A stretch of 64,000 bases of DNA. Source: Halichondria panicea. Its lineage: Eukaryota > Porifera > Demospongiae > Suberitida > Halichondriidae. Each line of letters starts with the position of its first letter. Within the stretch, counting starts at the first letter, position 1. Positions 27,655 through 61,863 of this stretch are shown here, piece by piece. A program made the position numbers and the translations under genes. The notes under the pieces are model-generated. The model worked only from the letters and a program-made list of their open reading frames with translations. It ran no database searches and was not told the origin of the DNA. The DNA lies in assembly GCF_963675165.1 (NCBI RefSeq), contig NC_087391.1:1321001-1385000 (forward strand), in the 5' to 3' direction.

Positions 27655-30600
27655 TCAGTCCTCAGAATCGGGGCTCAACTCTCTCAACGATTCAGTGACG
27701 AGTCTTGGGACACTAACCGTGTTATCCACTCTCAGAGCTTGTGCGAGGAACTTGCACACAGATGCAAACAGATAGTGTCTATAGCAACCGTCAAAGAACA
27801 CACTACTATTGTGGCTGCTACATGCATGTGATTACCACAAGCAGTTTTAGCAATTTTAAAACTGACCCGTTTGTTATGACCACTAGATTAATGCAAATTA
27901 GAAAGTGCATGTGAACTTGTTATAATTTAATTGAAATGGTGGGCACTGGGCAGCCACGAAACAGTGTGTGGATACGTAGACCATGCTGGCTCCAGGGCAG
28001 ACCACACAGACACACCACTAGCCTCCACATTCACAACACAACCTACACATTCAAAGAACCACAATATGAGTTACTGCTACTACAGTGCTTTTCAAGTAGG
28101 TTGAATATCATTTAAAGTTGATTGTTGAAGTGATAGTACTCGCAGAACTAGAGGACTGAATTGCAAACCCTCGGCGTTAATTTAGGGTTTAGTGAAGTCT
28201 ATACAGCCTCCAGTCAAAGCCGCGTGTACATCTAGGCCAATGTGCAGGTTTGAGCTTCTTAAGCTTTTGCTCACTTTTATTCGACAACGAAGCTTAAACA
28301 TAAAAATAATTATGCCAAAGTAAAACCACTACCCTGTTGTGTTGAGGCTATCTATGATATAAACACAGTGTTATCGCATCCAGGTGAGCAGACTCAGAAT
28401 ATACGGACAGACAGACAGATCGACTACTATATCCGGAGTCGCCGCGGTGCAGCCTCGGGTTAATAACAACATTAAAAAGCCACTAAACCACAAAGCTGTG
28501 ACAGACTAGCTTACCCTCAAAATTTGCCTATTAGGCTATTTTAATGCTCATGTTTTTACCTATTATGATTCTCTATCATTCTTAACAAATCATAATTATT
28601 ATATGTAATAATTATTGTAATAAAGTATTCCATTGAAAGAAAAAAATTTCAGCACAGCAAAAAAAAAGATTAACTGTTTAATTATCTCATTACACCAACA
28701 TTTGGTAACAATTTCCTAATAGGCTAACTTTTTTTACCTATTAGGCTATCATAATGCTCAAATGCTCCAAGGTTACCTAAAATCATGCTAGCATAATAAT
28801 TATTATTGGGCAGGGCCTAAATCTAGACTCAGCTTTGTGGTTTAGCGGTGTGAGCACTAAACTCACAACATTTAAACGTTGAATGATATTTAACCTACAT
28901 GCAGGGTGTCATACAGGATTTTGAAGTAGAGGGAGGAAATAAAGAGGCACACGCAAGGGCAGATCTAAAGATCATCAAGCTAAAAAAAGGCTAATTGTTT
29001 TTTTTAGAGTCAATGTTAGTATTACAACATTGTCAACTCAGGACGTGTCTTTAAGTAGTTTTAGGTGGATGAGAACACTTATAGGCTACCTCAAAACTCA
29101 CCAGAATAATACAACTAGTGCCTGAATACTAAATTTTAGGGGAGGGGGGATATCCCCCCCCCTCCTGTATGACACCCTGACTTGAAAAGCACTGTAAGCA
29201 CTGGTACATCTCTAAATGTCTATCTCGTCGATATTATGAATACTCGATCTCTCTGATAACATGCATTCAAAGTAAAGGGTCAGGATCATTTTTGATAACA
29301 TTTACGGGCATGCATGCATGGGGAAAAGGGAAAATTTGGTAACTCGTAATCTTTTCTCACCTTTGATTATGTCAATTCCAACCAGAGACTCGTCAGATGT
29401 ATCAAAGACATTCTGCCGGTGAGAAGGTTATGGAAAACACACACAGTGTTTATCATGTCTGTCTTGGAAGACACATAACAATCTTTGTTAGGATACATGA
29501 TGGAGTAACTTCTTAACGACAGCTGACCGCCTTCGTGTCGGGGGTAGGGTATTGCAGTATAGGGCCTGAGGCACCGACAAGAAGGCCTAGAGACGCAAAA
29601 TACACAAATTCAATAGGTGGAACTAGTCCTCCTAATTAGGGCCATCCCTGAAGAAACGTGAACTGTGATATAAAGGTCCCAATTAGATTGTACCTCAAAA
29701 CAAAGGCCACCTCTGTGTAACGCCAAAACTTTGGTTCCCAGACGCCAAATCAGAACACGTCTACCATCCAAGCTGATGGACATTCTTCACAGGTAATGAT
29801 TACACAACATAGCTGTCAAAGAGGTCCATCATAAAGGGGGTCTACTGTTACTGTACTAATATAGTTGGCTACAGACAACACACTTACTTGAATCAGAGAG
29901 TCCACAGCTATCCACTCCGGACTCCCTCTACAGCATTGTTGAAGTAAAATAACTAATACTTTACATGTATGCCATGAAGTGACATTCAGCACATACGCAC
30001 GCTCACCTGACCAGGTTTTTGGTAGAGATGTAATTCTTCATTTCCCTGACTAGCTCCACCTCCCACACCCCTCCCCCCAGTACGCACACAAGCTCGTTAT
30101 TCTCTGATACCTGCACACAATGTGTACACTAAGTATATAGCCCACTCTCAAGATATTTGGATGACCATGCACAGGGGGTCATACAGGGGAAAGGGGAATA
30201 TCCCCCCCCTAAAATTTGCATTCATGTACTAGTTGTATGACTGAGTGTCCATAGCTGGGGTATTGAAATAACAGTTGACCTTTTTTTAGCCTAGTTACTT
30301 TTTTTATTTCCCCTCTCTACTTTAAAATCCTGTATGACACCCTGACAGTATCAGACAGTGGTGAAATGTTGTGCAAAACACCCAGTAAGAGCACTAACTT
30401 AGCGTACAGCTCAAAAATTGTTACCTAACGCATGTGACATGTTTAATTTTTTAATAAACGCTCTAAATACAAAAATATCCGGTATCTTTAAATAGTAGGT
30501 ATAATAATGAGACAAACAAGGGATTTATGATTGCATTTACAGAAAGTAATCTCATTTCTTGATTATAAATATGTCAAGCCAGTTTATAGGAGGTACTGTA

Positions 30601-33600
30601 TTGGCTTACCGATCTCAGCCAGTTCTCGACGACCCTTAGAGCTCGTCTCATCAGCTTCATGACAGTGTGGCACTGTGCAAGTGTGGGGGCACAAAGAATC
30701 AGAGCGTACGGATCAGCAGAGGTACCGGAGAGAGAAGACGTTTGTAAGAGAGTGTATCTGTAGCAATAGATTTGGTCACATGAGCAAATACAAAGAAAAG
30801 CTCAATCCATAATTATTCAGAACAAAACCGACTTATAATATAAACCCAACGCTTCTTTCCAGAAAATGAACTGATTCAAGCACGCCATAATTATTGTAGT
30901 ATACTTTCACAATGCATCTTTTAGCTTGGACGTTACTATCAAGTTAATTATAGTCTCTCAAAGTAGCCCATATATCAGTGGTAGATTAGTTACTTGAAGC
31001 TGATGCAGGTCAGAGAAAATGAACAAAACACTCCATGAATTACCTTTTTCTGCCAACATCCATCGAACTGCACTTGACCATTATCAATGAAGATGAGTTT
31101 CCAGAGCGTATCTACATATATAATAATTCTGTACAGTACACGGTTGTAAATCAGTATAATTTGCATACCATTTCCACAGCATTTGAGAAGGGGTAGGTGT
31201 GGTTCACCTCCGCTATAGACACGAGTACCTCCCCTGGAATCAGCTGCAATTAATTAAACTAGAATAAAAAGTACAGTGTGGCAATCTCAAAGGAATAAAA
31301 GCAGTGAAAAACTGGCGTAGAAAACTTGACCCCAGGTGTGGAAATCATACAAACAGTGGTGTATGTTTAAACACACTACAGCATGCAGTTCTGACATGAA
31401 GCTACGCAAATGTCCTTTCCGAAGTTGTAATTTCAATATTAAGAAATGTGGTTATTTGGTACGTGCACTATGCGTACCTGAACCACTCCTATATGGCTCC
31501 CTCTAATTGTGTGGAGAGAACCTGCTGATAATTTCCCAGAGCACAGTAGCAGCCTTAAAAAAACAAAAACAAAATCTGATTTCACACAGATAAACCGATT
31601 AGCCCCACGGCTTAAAGTCTACCACAAAGTTGTGATTGGCGTAGACGATAATCTCCGAGCAACTACATGCATACAGCTGATGCTACACCATACACACAAC
31701 AGTATATAGGTGGGTAGGATATAATTTATAGTACATCTCTTCACCTCACATTGTTTTGCACCAAATACTGCACGACTCGGTTTGTAAAGCGCTCTTGAAA
31801 GTGGACCACCTGTTGGAGCTGGGATCTGTTTCTAATCCTGCATAAGTATAAGATACGTACATGGAGGTCAAATACAACGGAGGTTATACGGTAAAAATGT
31901 ATTGGATAGTCGTAGATACTTGTAAAACTACAGAATGCACTTCTCCATCTTGAAATTGGTACCAGTTAGGATACTGTATACGGACAGAGGGTAAATATTT
32001 TATTTTAGTGGATGTCGCAAAAATTAATGTTTAACCACGCTTTCCTTGAAACAATTATACTAAAAGTAGCTAATTCGTAAAAAATTGTCAACTACAAGGT
32101 AAGTTGTGAGCACAACAGAAACTTACTCGACACAGGCTCCAGCTGATTCTAGATCCAGGCCAGACAACAGGAGCGCAGTTATAACACTGAGTAAAACCAG
32201 GTAAAAACAACGTGACATTATATTAATTATTTTTTAAATGTCAAACCTTTCTCCAGAAGCCAGTTGAGGTTCTGAAAGAAGATTGCTATCCAACAAGAAC
32301 CTGTAATAACAATCGGATCAGTACAAATACCCTGCAGACAAAAATATTTTTTGCAAAACACTGGACAACTCGATAATGTTATGTTCTCACTTGTTGAGAA
32401 AGCCAACACACAACAACAACAAAAATGTACGAACGAGCCAATAACAGGACCATGCAAGTGCGCATTTGCATACAAGAAATTTGCCGCAGACCATGCAGCA
32501 GATCAGCTGACCATAACTTGGCAAGAATGCAGTCTCTATAATCTCTATGATTACGTCTGAATGCCTGTGGCTATCTGTGGCTATCTGTGGCTGAGAAAAG
32601 CCTACTCACTTAGGAAGTACTTGAGTGGAGCGTATGCCACACTATGATAATTCTCAGCCTACTGCCACCCGCCTTGTTGGCACACGTCACTGTACACACA
32701 GTACAGCGCAGATGCTGGGAGAAGGTCAGAGCTCTCTAAGTACGCAGGATGTGGACTAGTGGCTTTCCCTCACAAACAGGTTTACAATAGGAAACTATTT
32801 AAAGCATCTTGTTCTTCTGGGCAGCACTTAACGTACTGTACGTAATAATGAGCAATAAGTGGATTCGAGTTTGCAACATATAATTATGGGATTGCAGTTC
32901 TTAACTTGGCCTTTAGCTAAATGGCATTCCAGTCATTGTGTGCAACAACTGATAGCACAGTAGGGAACCGTAAAACATTCCTTCCTTTGATAGCTTGGAC
33001 TTGATGCTCATTGAGTGAGGCCTTCTTGTTTGACCCAACCAGTACATAAGCTAGTGCTTGATAGCTACCTCCTAGTACCTATAGCTAGCTAGCTAGCTTA
33101 TGAGATTATTATAACACGGATCGAGCTATTTTTGTGATTACGACCACTTTTACAGAGAAATATCCATGCATATATACGTTCAGTTTTACTTTAGTCATTG
33201 GAATTCGCCAAAAAAGAGCGAATTCCAAACACAGTCTTCCCCAGGCCTACATGTAGTTGGCAACCTAGCGTTACCATATAGCGTGTATATTTGGAGGGTA
33301 TAAATGTTCGCAACTTTCGCTGATTAAGCGCACCGCGAACATTTATACCTAAAATGCATGCATGCATGCATGCTGCAGAAAGGCTGCTATTCTGCGAAAA
33401 CCTTTCTAATGGTCATTCCGCGAAAGTTTATATCCTCGAAATATACTCGCTATACGGTATTTTGGAGACAACTCAGCATTGAAACGAGGCTACTCACATA
33501 CCCTTCAGCAACTCTTGTCTCCATGACTGATAATGGAACGTGGAGGAGGTGGTTGAATGAAAGAGCTGCTAGACAATTTCTGATATGCTGCAAAACCAAA

Positions 33601-35825
33601 ATTTAATAGTCACACAATGTGAAGCTACACGTACACATCTTATTAACCTAATTACTGTACGTAGGTGACATATAGGGACAAGTACGCGAACCCGACATAT
33701 CGCATAATTGGAAGTTAACTACCAACAGCTGTGTACACAAACTAACCTCTTTCATCTCAGCAAGACACGGAGGAGAATTTTGTGGAAATAACATTTCGGT
33801 TAGTATTTCCTTTAATCTTCTTTTAGCCATGTATGAGCATCCGTTCCCAAAACCTGTCACAAATAGATCAAATTAGTATACTCAAATTTCAAATTAGATA
33901 CTCACTTGTCATGATCAGTTTTAGGCATGTGCTTCGTAAAGCATTTTTGTCCGTTATAGGAGTCAGCAAAAGTGATTTTTTCAAGTTGAATACCACCTGC
34001 GGAGGAGTTGTATTAAACCTCACAGGACATGAATACACATCTTGTAGCTCACACCATTATCATGTTGCTACGTAAGTGGTATTTACCTTCTGAACATTCC
34101 TAATAGATGTCTTCCCACTAACAATAGATGTAGTCAAAACATCACATTCTCCAAGATGCTTCGATACTACATGCAGCAGAAAAAATTAATGTTTGTTGTG
34201 TAATCACTTATGTACGAAGCTAACACTTGGATTGTACATGTACATTAATATACGTAACATACCTTGTAAAAGTATTTCTCTATAGTGCGATCCTGAGGAT
34301 TCTTTTTTAGCCTAAGGTGATTGAAATATAACTACGTATACATGTATAGCGTTGACGTGTGAGAACACACTTTATTCAATAAAGTACCCAAATTATGGTA
34401 GATGGCTTGCCTGGAGCAATGCTACCATAGAGATGAGGAGAAACCTCTTAACACCGTCCCCAACAAGAGAATTAGTTTGTTCAGCCGCTCTTGTGAGCAG
34501 CTGCATGGAAGACAAAGGAGCACATAAATACTGGTACGCTATTAAGGTGGTGATAAACCATCCCAAACTCACGAACAGTATTACCACTAGCCTCGTTCCC
34601 AGGCCGAGTTGTTTCTAAAATAATACAAAGTCACCAACTAGGCCTGGGGAAGATTGTATCTGGGCGTGGTTAGGAGCCGGAAACAAAAGCAAAGATTTTA
34701 GACACAACACTCCTTCCTGTCAACAAGGGCAGCGTTGGTACTACTATACTAGGTTGTAGTCCATCACAAAGCCAAGGGCATCAAAGGAATCACCATATAT
34801 ACCTTGTTGGAAACTAGAAAAAGACATCCCTTCCATTGGACAGGAGCTTGAGAGCCTGGGCCTATTCTGCCAGACTATTCTGCCATGAGAGCGAGGCCTT
34901 CTTGCTTTGAGCACAAGACAATGCATATGTTAATCTGAACAACTTAAAGTTGCCATAGCTAGCTAACTATATAGCTAAGTAGATAACTTAGTTGCTATAG
35001 CTAGCTAACTATATAGCTAAGTAGATAACTTAAAGTTGCTATAGCTAGCTAACTATATAGTATAATAGCTAGATAATCTATAGCTAGGTTTAATACTTGA
35101 GAGCATACACGGAGCTACATTATAGTAACTTTTACCGCAAGTCAGAAGAGAAAAACGAAACAAAGTGTGCGAATCTTTGCTTTTGTTTCACCACACACCC
35201 AGATACAATGAATATCAGCCTGTATTTTTCACCATCCTTCTATTAAATCGGCCTGGGATCAAAGCTACATTACCACTTGAATGTATGTTTGGGCAAAGAC
35301 AAAAAAAAACCATTGAACTGACCGGGTTGACTTGCTTAAACTCGTCGATAAAGTCTTTACCAGAAGAGCAGAGAGTCTGCTTCTGTGGACTGTCAGATAG
35401 CACTTTAAGGCCTGTGAATGTCATGAGTGTGGCAGAGCATCAGACTAAGTTGTCCATGCAACAACTAGCTACACAGCACAATCACAAAGTTATTGCAGAG
35501 ACCCAATTTATTGTTGGACTGTGAATGGAGTTGATCATGTATCTACTCAAGAGGAGGCCTGTGAATTCAAAGGAGGCATGATACCTAATTAAAGTTTGCT
35601 CTGCTCCCCAGCCTTGCTATTAAAATCTCTAGTCATGATAATTTATGAATACAAAATGAATATAGACTAGTCAGCAAATACTCAAACATCATCACAGAGG
35701 CTTCCTCATGCTGTACATGTGTGACGAGAGGCTCATAAACACACATCAGTAACTACTAACTACTAACCTTGAGGACCAAAAGCTGATTCTAACAGTTCAA
35801 GAGTTAGCAAGTATCCATGTGCCAT
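27655..35825 (-). CDS. BBS10: BBS10-like group II chaperonin-related protein
   Basis: 21 exons join in phase to 541 residues: 35825-35768, 35411-35323, 34500-34411, 34311-34263, 34166-34087, 33996-33906, 33853-33747, 33587-33498, 32658-32610, 32300-32247, 32148-32127, 31837-31745, 31553-31478, 31243-31169, 31111-31044, 30757-30610, 30110-30007, 29927-29888, 29412-29361, 28042-27976, 27778-27655. Chaperonin features: ESAFGPQGLKVL (the GP-x-G turn), NSLVGDGVKRFLL (GDG ATP region), VRLLLCSGKLSAGSL (apical domain), VCVLGGGVWEVELV and LAQALRVDN near the end. The insert HFQERFTNRVVQYLVQNNVRLLLCS followed by VVQLIPGEVLVSIAEV...PF matches BBS10 better than MKKS or BBS12. In animals BBS10 helps assemble the BBSome for cilia. 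It is shorter than human BBS10. Exon 3 ends at a GC donor; exon 11 is 22 bases. Divergent from the Irx gene. Confidence 0.75.
28250..28400. repeat. Interspersed repeat, copy 1
   Basis: Shares TTTATT-GACAACGAAGCTTAA, then TGTTGTGTTGAGGCTA, then CGCATCCAGGTGAGCAGAC with copies at about 53310-53430 and 53446-53580. It ends near GCCTCGGGTTAATAA in both places. Class unknown. Confidence 0.5.
28902..29179. mobile_element. MITE, CAGGGTGTCATACAGG family, copy 2
   Basis: Ends CAGGGTGTCATACAGGA and the inverse TCCTGTATGACACCCTG. In a BBS10 intron. Confidence 0.75.
30172..30344. mobile_element. MITE, CAGGGTGTCATACAGG family, copy 3
   Basis: Ends CAGGGGGTCATACAGG and the inverse CCTGTATGACACCCTG, in inverted orientation relative to copy 2. 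In a BBS10 intron. Confidence 0.7.
33274..33457. mobile_element. MITE with TA target site
   Basis: About 40 bp imperfect ends reading inward CC(A/G)TATAGCG.GTATATTT, then TATAAA.GTTCGC / TATAAACTTTCGC, flanked by TA. In a BBS10 intron, ending 40 bp from an exon. Confidence 0.65.
34941..35060. repeat. Tandem repeat, about 42-48 bp unit
   Basis: Nearly three copies of a unit containing ATAGCTAGCTAACTATATAG then CTAAGTAGATAACTTA, in a BBS10 intron. Confidence 0.8.
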
Positions 35826-36166
35826 GCTGTTGGTTCACGCCCACTATTAAAATCTAAGTCCACAAGACTACACGTGGACTACATACAGCGCATGCGCCTT
35901 ATCCACAAGTCGTCACAATGTAACTGTTATAAAACCAGCACCCTGAATTGATTCGTTCCATCAACAGGTTAAAGTCTAGTTTGCACAGACTAGCAGCTTT
36001 GTGCGAAAAAACGCTCCTGATATTTAGTAAGTTTTTTACTGTAGATATGTACCTACTGTATTATTGGTGCATGGTCAGGGATGATGATCTAGCCTCATGC
36101 AGCCTTTGGTAGCTATATAAATCAACAGTATAGTAATGACATTCAATTTGCAGCATTACTGTCAGC
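35826..36166. promoter_or_regulatory. Shared intergenic region, BBS10 / Irx divergent pair
   Basis: 341 bp between start codons. TATATAA at 36114-36120 lies about 47 bp before the Irx ATG and could be its TATA box. No X-box motif for ciliary genes was recognised by eye. Confidence 0.4.
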
Positions 36167-38120
36167 ATGTATCCATTCTCTGGATCTGGCCACCATGGAC
36201 AGCCACCCTACTCACGACTCCAACCCAATGTGTGCAGCAGTCAAACACCTGGCATGTCCGGGCTCTCTGCCCTCGTCTCTCCTTTATCGAGTTTTGCATC
36301 GAGTTTTGCACCCTGTCCGCAGTCACAAGTAAGGCATCCTCACTTGCTCTCTACTATTGAAATGCTACTATTGAATGCAAAACTAATTGAAGTGAAGGAG
36401 TGACCATGCAGACATAATAATTATATGCTCTGACTGCATTAATAGATCCAATTACTGATTACTGTAAAATTATTAATAACATTTATTATTACCTACGCTG
36501 TACATAATTATGAGATTCGTTTCAGGTACTATCCCATCAACCAGTCTACCTTTCTCATTCGCCACTAACAATGGGAATGTCTGACTCGGAGCTTGGGTCC
36601 CCTACTAACCCCATTAGTCCTCAAGAATCGCTACTAGATGGAGTGAACAACGATAGGGACAGAGGCGAATCGAATTCTCCTACTTTTGTTGATTTTTCTG
36701 GCTACTCGTCACCGCCACCACCACTACCAAGAAGCAAGCCACACTGCACAATGCCTGCTTCAAGTTACTACACTCCGTCTTTCCCCTTCCCAGCCACCCC
36801 TAGCCTGTCAAGCAGCACAATGATGCCGCCCTATGTACCGCCCCCTGTTCATCCAACTACAGTCTATAATCACCAGTTTGGTGATTTAAACTCGATGCAG
36901 CTGTCAGCGAACGAACCACATTTGGGACTGAGGTAAGAACCACATTGGGACTGAGGTAGGCCTCAGCGCAAAACTGTGGCCATTGTATTGCACGCTGGTG
37001 TTGTTTTGAGTACCACAATAGTTATAATTCATTATTATTTTAATCCCTCCGTAGTCCTTACTCAACTCTGCCGTGTATGGCCAATCGAATGCACCATCAG
37101 AAAAGTATCTCCAAGCTTTCGTACGACAGCCCACGGTTCAAACTCACACCTGAGAGAGCTGTTCCTCTGATAAAATGGTTTGACGAACACAAAGATCATC
37201 CCTATCCCACAAGACATGAAAAAATTCTCCTCTGTCAAACAACTCAATTGACATTTACACAGGTATACAGTATAGATATTATGCTGAAGTCTTAATGAAC
37301 AATCATGAGCTTTAGTGGTGTATAAATAAAGTCACAGATTGATATGTGAAAAAGACCATGCACTTTTTCACATTGTATATAGCACCACAGCTGAATCTTT
37401 ACTAAATACTAAACGTGTGCAAACAGCTCTATCGAGTTGATTGGTCTAACAAGTGTCACATTACCTTCACAATAATTATAATTATTATGATTTGACTTGT
37501 AGGTGTCTACCTGGTTTGCAAATGCCCGACGACGGATGAAGAAAGCAACTCTAGAGGATGAAGAAACGAGAAGCTCTTCACCGTGTTCTTCTCCAGAGTA
37601 CAAGGAGGCGTCTTCACCAGCTAACAGTCCACAGGAGCTCACAATAAATACGGACACTGTCAGTGCTTCCTCCACTGTTCATACAATCAGCGTGGTGGAT
37701 CATCATGCTCAGAGTAAGAGTGTTGTTGAGCATACAATAGGGTATATAGCTATAGTCTTTAACTGGGATACTACCACATGCATAGCTAGAGCCATAAGAG
37801 CTATACTTTTGATGACACATAACGTATATTTGTAGGAGCCATAAACAGCTATACTTTTGATGACATAATGACAGCCATAAAAGCTATATTTTTAATACAC
37901 ATACATAACGTAACTGTATGAGCCATAAAGAGCTATATTTTTATGACACACATCGTATGAGCCATAAAGACTGAGTTATACTTCTGTACAATTTACAATT
38001 TAGAAACCATAAAAGCTATATTTTGATGACCTTGTGCGCATTCCCGCAGGTGTAAAGAAGAAGTATGGAACAGACGAAACTTCACCTACAACGTATTGGG
38101 ATACTACAGCTGTGTATTAA
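36167..38120 (+). CDS. Iroquois-class TALE homeodomain transcription factor
   Basis: Five exons in phase, 36167-36328, 36526-36932, 37055-37262, 37503-37713 and 38050-38120, encode 352 residues. The first two exons are Ser/Pro-rich and disordered. The homeodomain spans the exon 3/4 junction: RFKLTPERAVPLIKWFDEHK, DHPYPTRHEKILLCQTTQLT and FTQ|VSTWFANARRRMKK. The extra PYP residues between helices 1 and 2 define the TALE class, and WFANARRR with alanine at homeodomain position 50 is the Iroquois type (Meis and TGIF have WFINARRR, PBX has WFGNKRIR). Helix 1 and the arm are divergent, and no Iro box is visible downstream; the tail is acidic and Ser-rich and ends TTYWDTTAVY. These factors bind DNA in patterning. 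The last intron (37714-38049) holds short tandem copies of GCCATAAAAGCTATA. Confidence 0.88.
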
Positions 38121-38658
38121 AATGTCGCTGTTGGAACAAGATTGATACCTATAAGATTTTTGGCTAACATAGTTGGTGGTTGAGGCATTCGATGTTTATG
38201 CTAACCATAGCGTAGTACCTTATAGCCTCGATCTCTGTTCTTTGTTGCTAGGCGCAATTTGTGACGTTTATTATTTAGTGTGATTTGTAAACACATCATC
38301 GTGCACCCTGTATATACCTATCAGCATCTTTTTCTATTATATAAATTTATACCTTTTTCTACCGCCATATATAGTACTGATAATTTCTACTCTAGATCTA
38401 GCTTGAACCACTGCATGGTTGTATTAATTTATCAGAAAACACCTAGCTTATGATATCATTCTTATGGAAACAAGAGAATATGGTTTTTGTAAAAGGTGTT
38501 ATACATCAAAATAATAATTAAGAGACATGACTGAATTTAGACACAGAGCTATATAATATTAAGAACTTGATTCATGAAAAAATCGACACTCAAACATAAA
38601 AAGATACAGTCTAGACCTGTAAAAGTTTGACGTTAAATAAATAGTAAATATCACAATT
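38121..38658. other. Convergent 3' region, Irx / myotubularin
   Basis: AT-rich with no coding exon. A + strand AATAAA near 38635 may end the Irx transcript and TTTATT near 38268 (AATAAA on minus) may end the myotubularin transcript, in which case the two 3' UTRs overlap antisense by several hundred bases. Confidence 0.35.
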
Positions 38659-59547
<20,889 letters not shown>

Positions 59548-59747
59548 NNNNNNNNNNNNNNNNNNNNNNNNNNNNNNNNNNNNNNNNNNNNNNNNNNNNN
59601 NNNNNNNNNNNNNNNNNNNNNNNNNNNNNNNNNNNNNNNNNNNNNNNNNNNNNNNNNNNNNNNNNNNNNNNNNNNNNNNNNNNNNNNNNNNNNNNNNNNN
59701 NNNNNNNNNNNNNNNNNNNNNNNNNNNNNNNNNNNNNNNNNNNNNNN
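59548..59747. other. Assembly gap (200 N)
   Basis: A run of exactly 200 N, probably of arbitrary length. It cuts an exon of the myotubularin gene and hides its 5' end. The flank 59748-60160 shows no clear exon on either strand and probably holds divergent promoters for the two genes. Confidence 0.98.
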
Positions 59748-60160
59748 GTGTAGTCTCTGGTTTATCAAATAGCTAGCTATAAGGCATCCATCACTGTACA
59801 CTCTTGTGTCATCATGGCCTCTGTTTTAGGGGACGATCACATGCTACAAGTTAGGTGATTAACTCTACTCCTTTGGGTGTGGTTTGAAACAGGAAGTAAA
59901 CTCTCTTCCGGAGTTTTTTCTGCGCATGTTTCTGCGCATAGTTAAAATTGCATTTTCAATATTGTCTGTCTGTGACGTAAACAACACTGTAAAGGAGAGT
60001 GTTTTTGTTGTGCTGATATAAAACTCAAGAGAAGAGCTGAAACTGGTGTACAGGCTGGCATAACGTCGCAAACAAGTGAACAGTTATTAAGATTGACTAC
60101 AGAGGACCTTCTAAAAACCGATCCCAAATTTGCTGAAAGTAAAAATAGCTCGTGAAAACC

Positions 60161-61545
60161 ATGTCTATCTGTGCAGATCCAATCAAGTCTCCCGTTAGAA
60201 GGGTAAGTACTAATATTTGCAGGACTAGCTACTAGAGCACAGTGCAGTGTTAGGCGATCAGCAAGCGCTGCATGCTAGATGAGATTAGCAATGAGATTAG
60301 CATCTACTAGCTAGAGCTGCAAAAATCGTATTGATAGGATCTAGGACAAGATGCTTTCTAAGAAATAGATCTAAATCTACTATGGTAAACAAAACACTGT
60401 AGATTGTTAGATCATGTTCATGGGGTACCAGTGCATGTTCAACTTGCTAACAACTAAAAAAGTGGTGTTTTTGCAACACTGCTAAAGTGAAAGCTATCTA
60501 CCAGTGTTTGGTGTTGCTGTTGAAATAACAGTTCCTAACTGATAATTTTCAACTATCTCACACTATAGCTGGTGCCTTTGAACTGTGTTCCTTCTTTTCA
60601 ATCCAGGCAATGAATAGTGGGCTCACCAAGACCCAAGTGTACTATCCCTCGACGACCAGACCTCGCTCCTTTTCAGCAGGCTGTTCATCCACTATGAGCG
60701 TAACCAAGAGACCTGGGAGTGCCAACTCTGTCAAAGTCGTCAAAGTTAACAGCTCGAGGCTTTCGTATCCACGAACAAAATCTGTTGATGAAAACAAACC
60801 ATCCTCGACGCCTCGATACAAAACCGAATTATGTCGACCGTTTCAAGACTACGGTTTTTGTAGATATGGTGACAAGTGTCAATTTGCTCACGGTGAAGAA
60901 GACCTCAAGGTGCTTCCAAGACACCCCAAGTACAAAACAGATCTGTGCCGAACCTACCACACTCGAGGATTTTGTCCGTATGGGTCGAGGTGTCATTTCA
61001 TCCACAATCTCGAAGAGGCTCGCAAATCCGATGACGAATCCCCTCCCAGTCCTACGAGGCTCAGTTTCAGCCTCCCCATAAGCCCTTCTCTGGATTCTGG
61101 CATATCTTCACCTGACGATAACCAGTGTTTCTCGAATGGTGGGAGTGGAGTGTTTGATTTTCAGAGTATTGATTCAAGCAGCGGTTCCGGTTCATCCGAT
61201 GATGGTGACTATATTGCCAGCTACTCACCTAAAACCACCGTGGCTACGAACTTTTTTAATCCACTAACAGGTCCGAATTACTTTAACTCTATCGAAACTC
61301 GTGACAAGTGTGTTGAATACGACAGCCTGTCTGTAGGCTCAAGCTCGTCTCCAACGAAACGTGTCTCCGATATCTTTGACCCCGAGCCCCAAAATCTGGG
61401 AACCATGATCCAAGCACTCAAGATACACGAAGATGCTGCGAACCATGCTTCAAGAATTTCCAGCAGGCTACCTGTTTTTGATACTATCGCCAGTTCAAAT
61501 GAGCCTCAAGGTAATCCTTTTTCCCGGAGCTCACCTTATTTTTGA
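60161..61545 (+). CDS. TTP/ZFP36-family CCCH zinc-finger mRNA decay factor
   Basis: Two exons, 60161-60202 and 60607-61545, give 326 residues. Two tandem C-x8-C-x5-C-x3-H fingers lie at about 85-112 and 123-150, each led by YKTELC or YKTDLC, with the spacing and lead sequence typical of tristetraprolin proteins; these bind UUAUUUAUU in mRNA 3' ends and cause deadenylation. Flanks are Ser-rich and disordered. Near the C-terminus [13 protein letters not shown] matches the CNOT1-binding motif of TTP (RLPIFxRIS), so recruitment of CCR4-NOT is probably conserved. The small first exon with one intron matches vertebrate ZFP36 genes. Its own 3' flank has three perfect TTATTTATT nonamers. It is divergent from the myotubularin gene. 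Confidence 0.93.
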
Positions 61546-61863
61546 AATATTCTTTTATTATTATATTATATGTTTTGGTCAATCAACTTTCCCCAAGATT
61601 TGATAGTATACAGGCATAGTATTTAACACTCATCCTTCTGTTTTGCATCTTTCACTTTTAATCATCACGCAGGTGTGATGAACCCTCAGTCCAGTATTAA
61701 TTTTCTGTTCTATCATTTCCCCTACATAATCTCATTGCACTCTTGCTCTCTAACTATACGAGACTGGTCCTAGGCCTAAAAAACTTTTTTTTAATCACTT
61801 AATTATTCTCTCCTATATAGAATAACCTGTTATTGTGATTTCACCCAAATACTGGTTAATCAA

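Noticed and set aside
32139-32217. Signal-peptide-like start (MSRCFYLVLLSV...)
   Set aside because: It looks like a secreted-protein start, but the BBS10 exon phases on both sides require the 22-base exon within it and read through in another frame.
34744-34926. 60-codon minus frame in a BBS10 intron
   Set aside because: Neighbouring exon phases already join without it, and it matches no part of BBS10.
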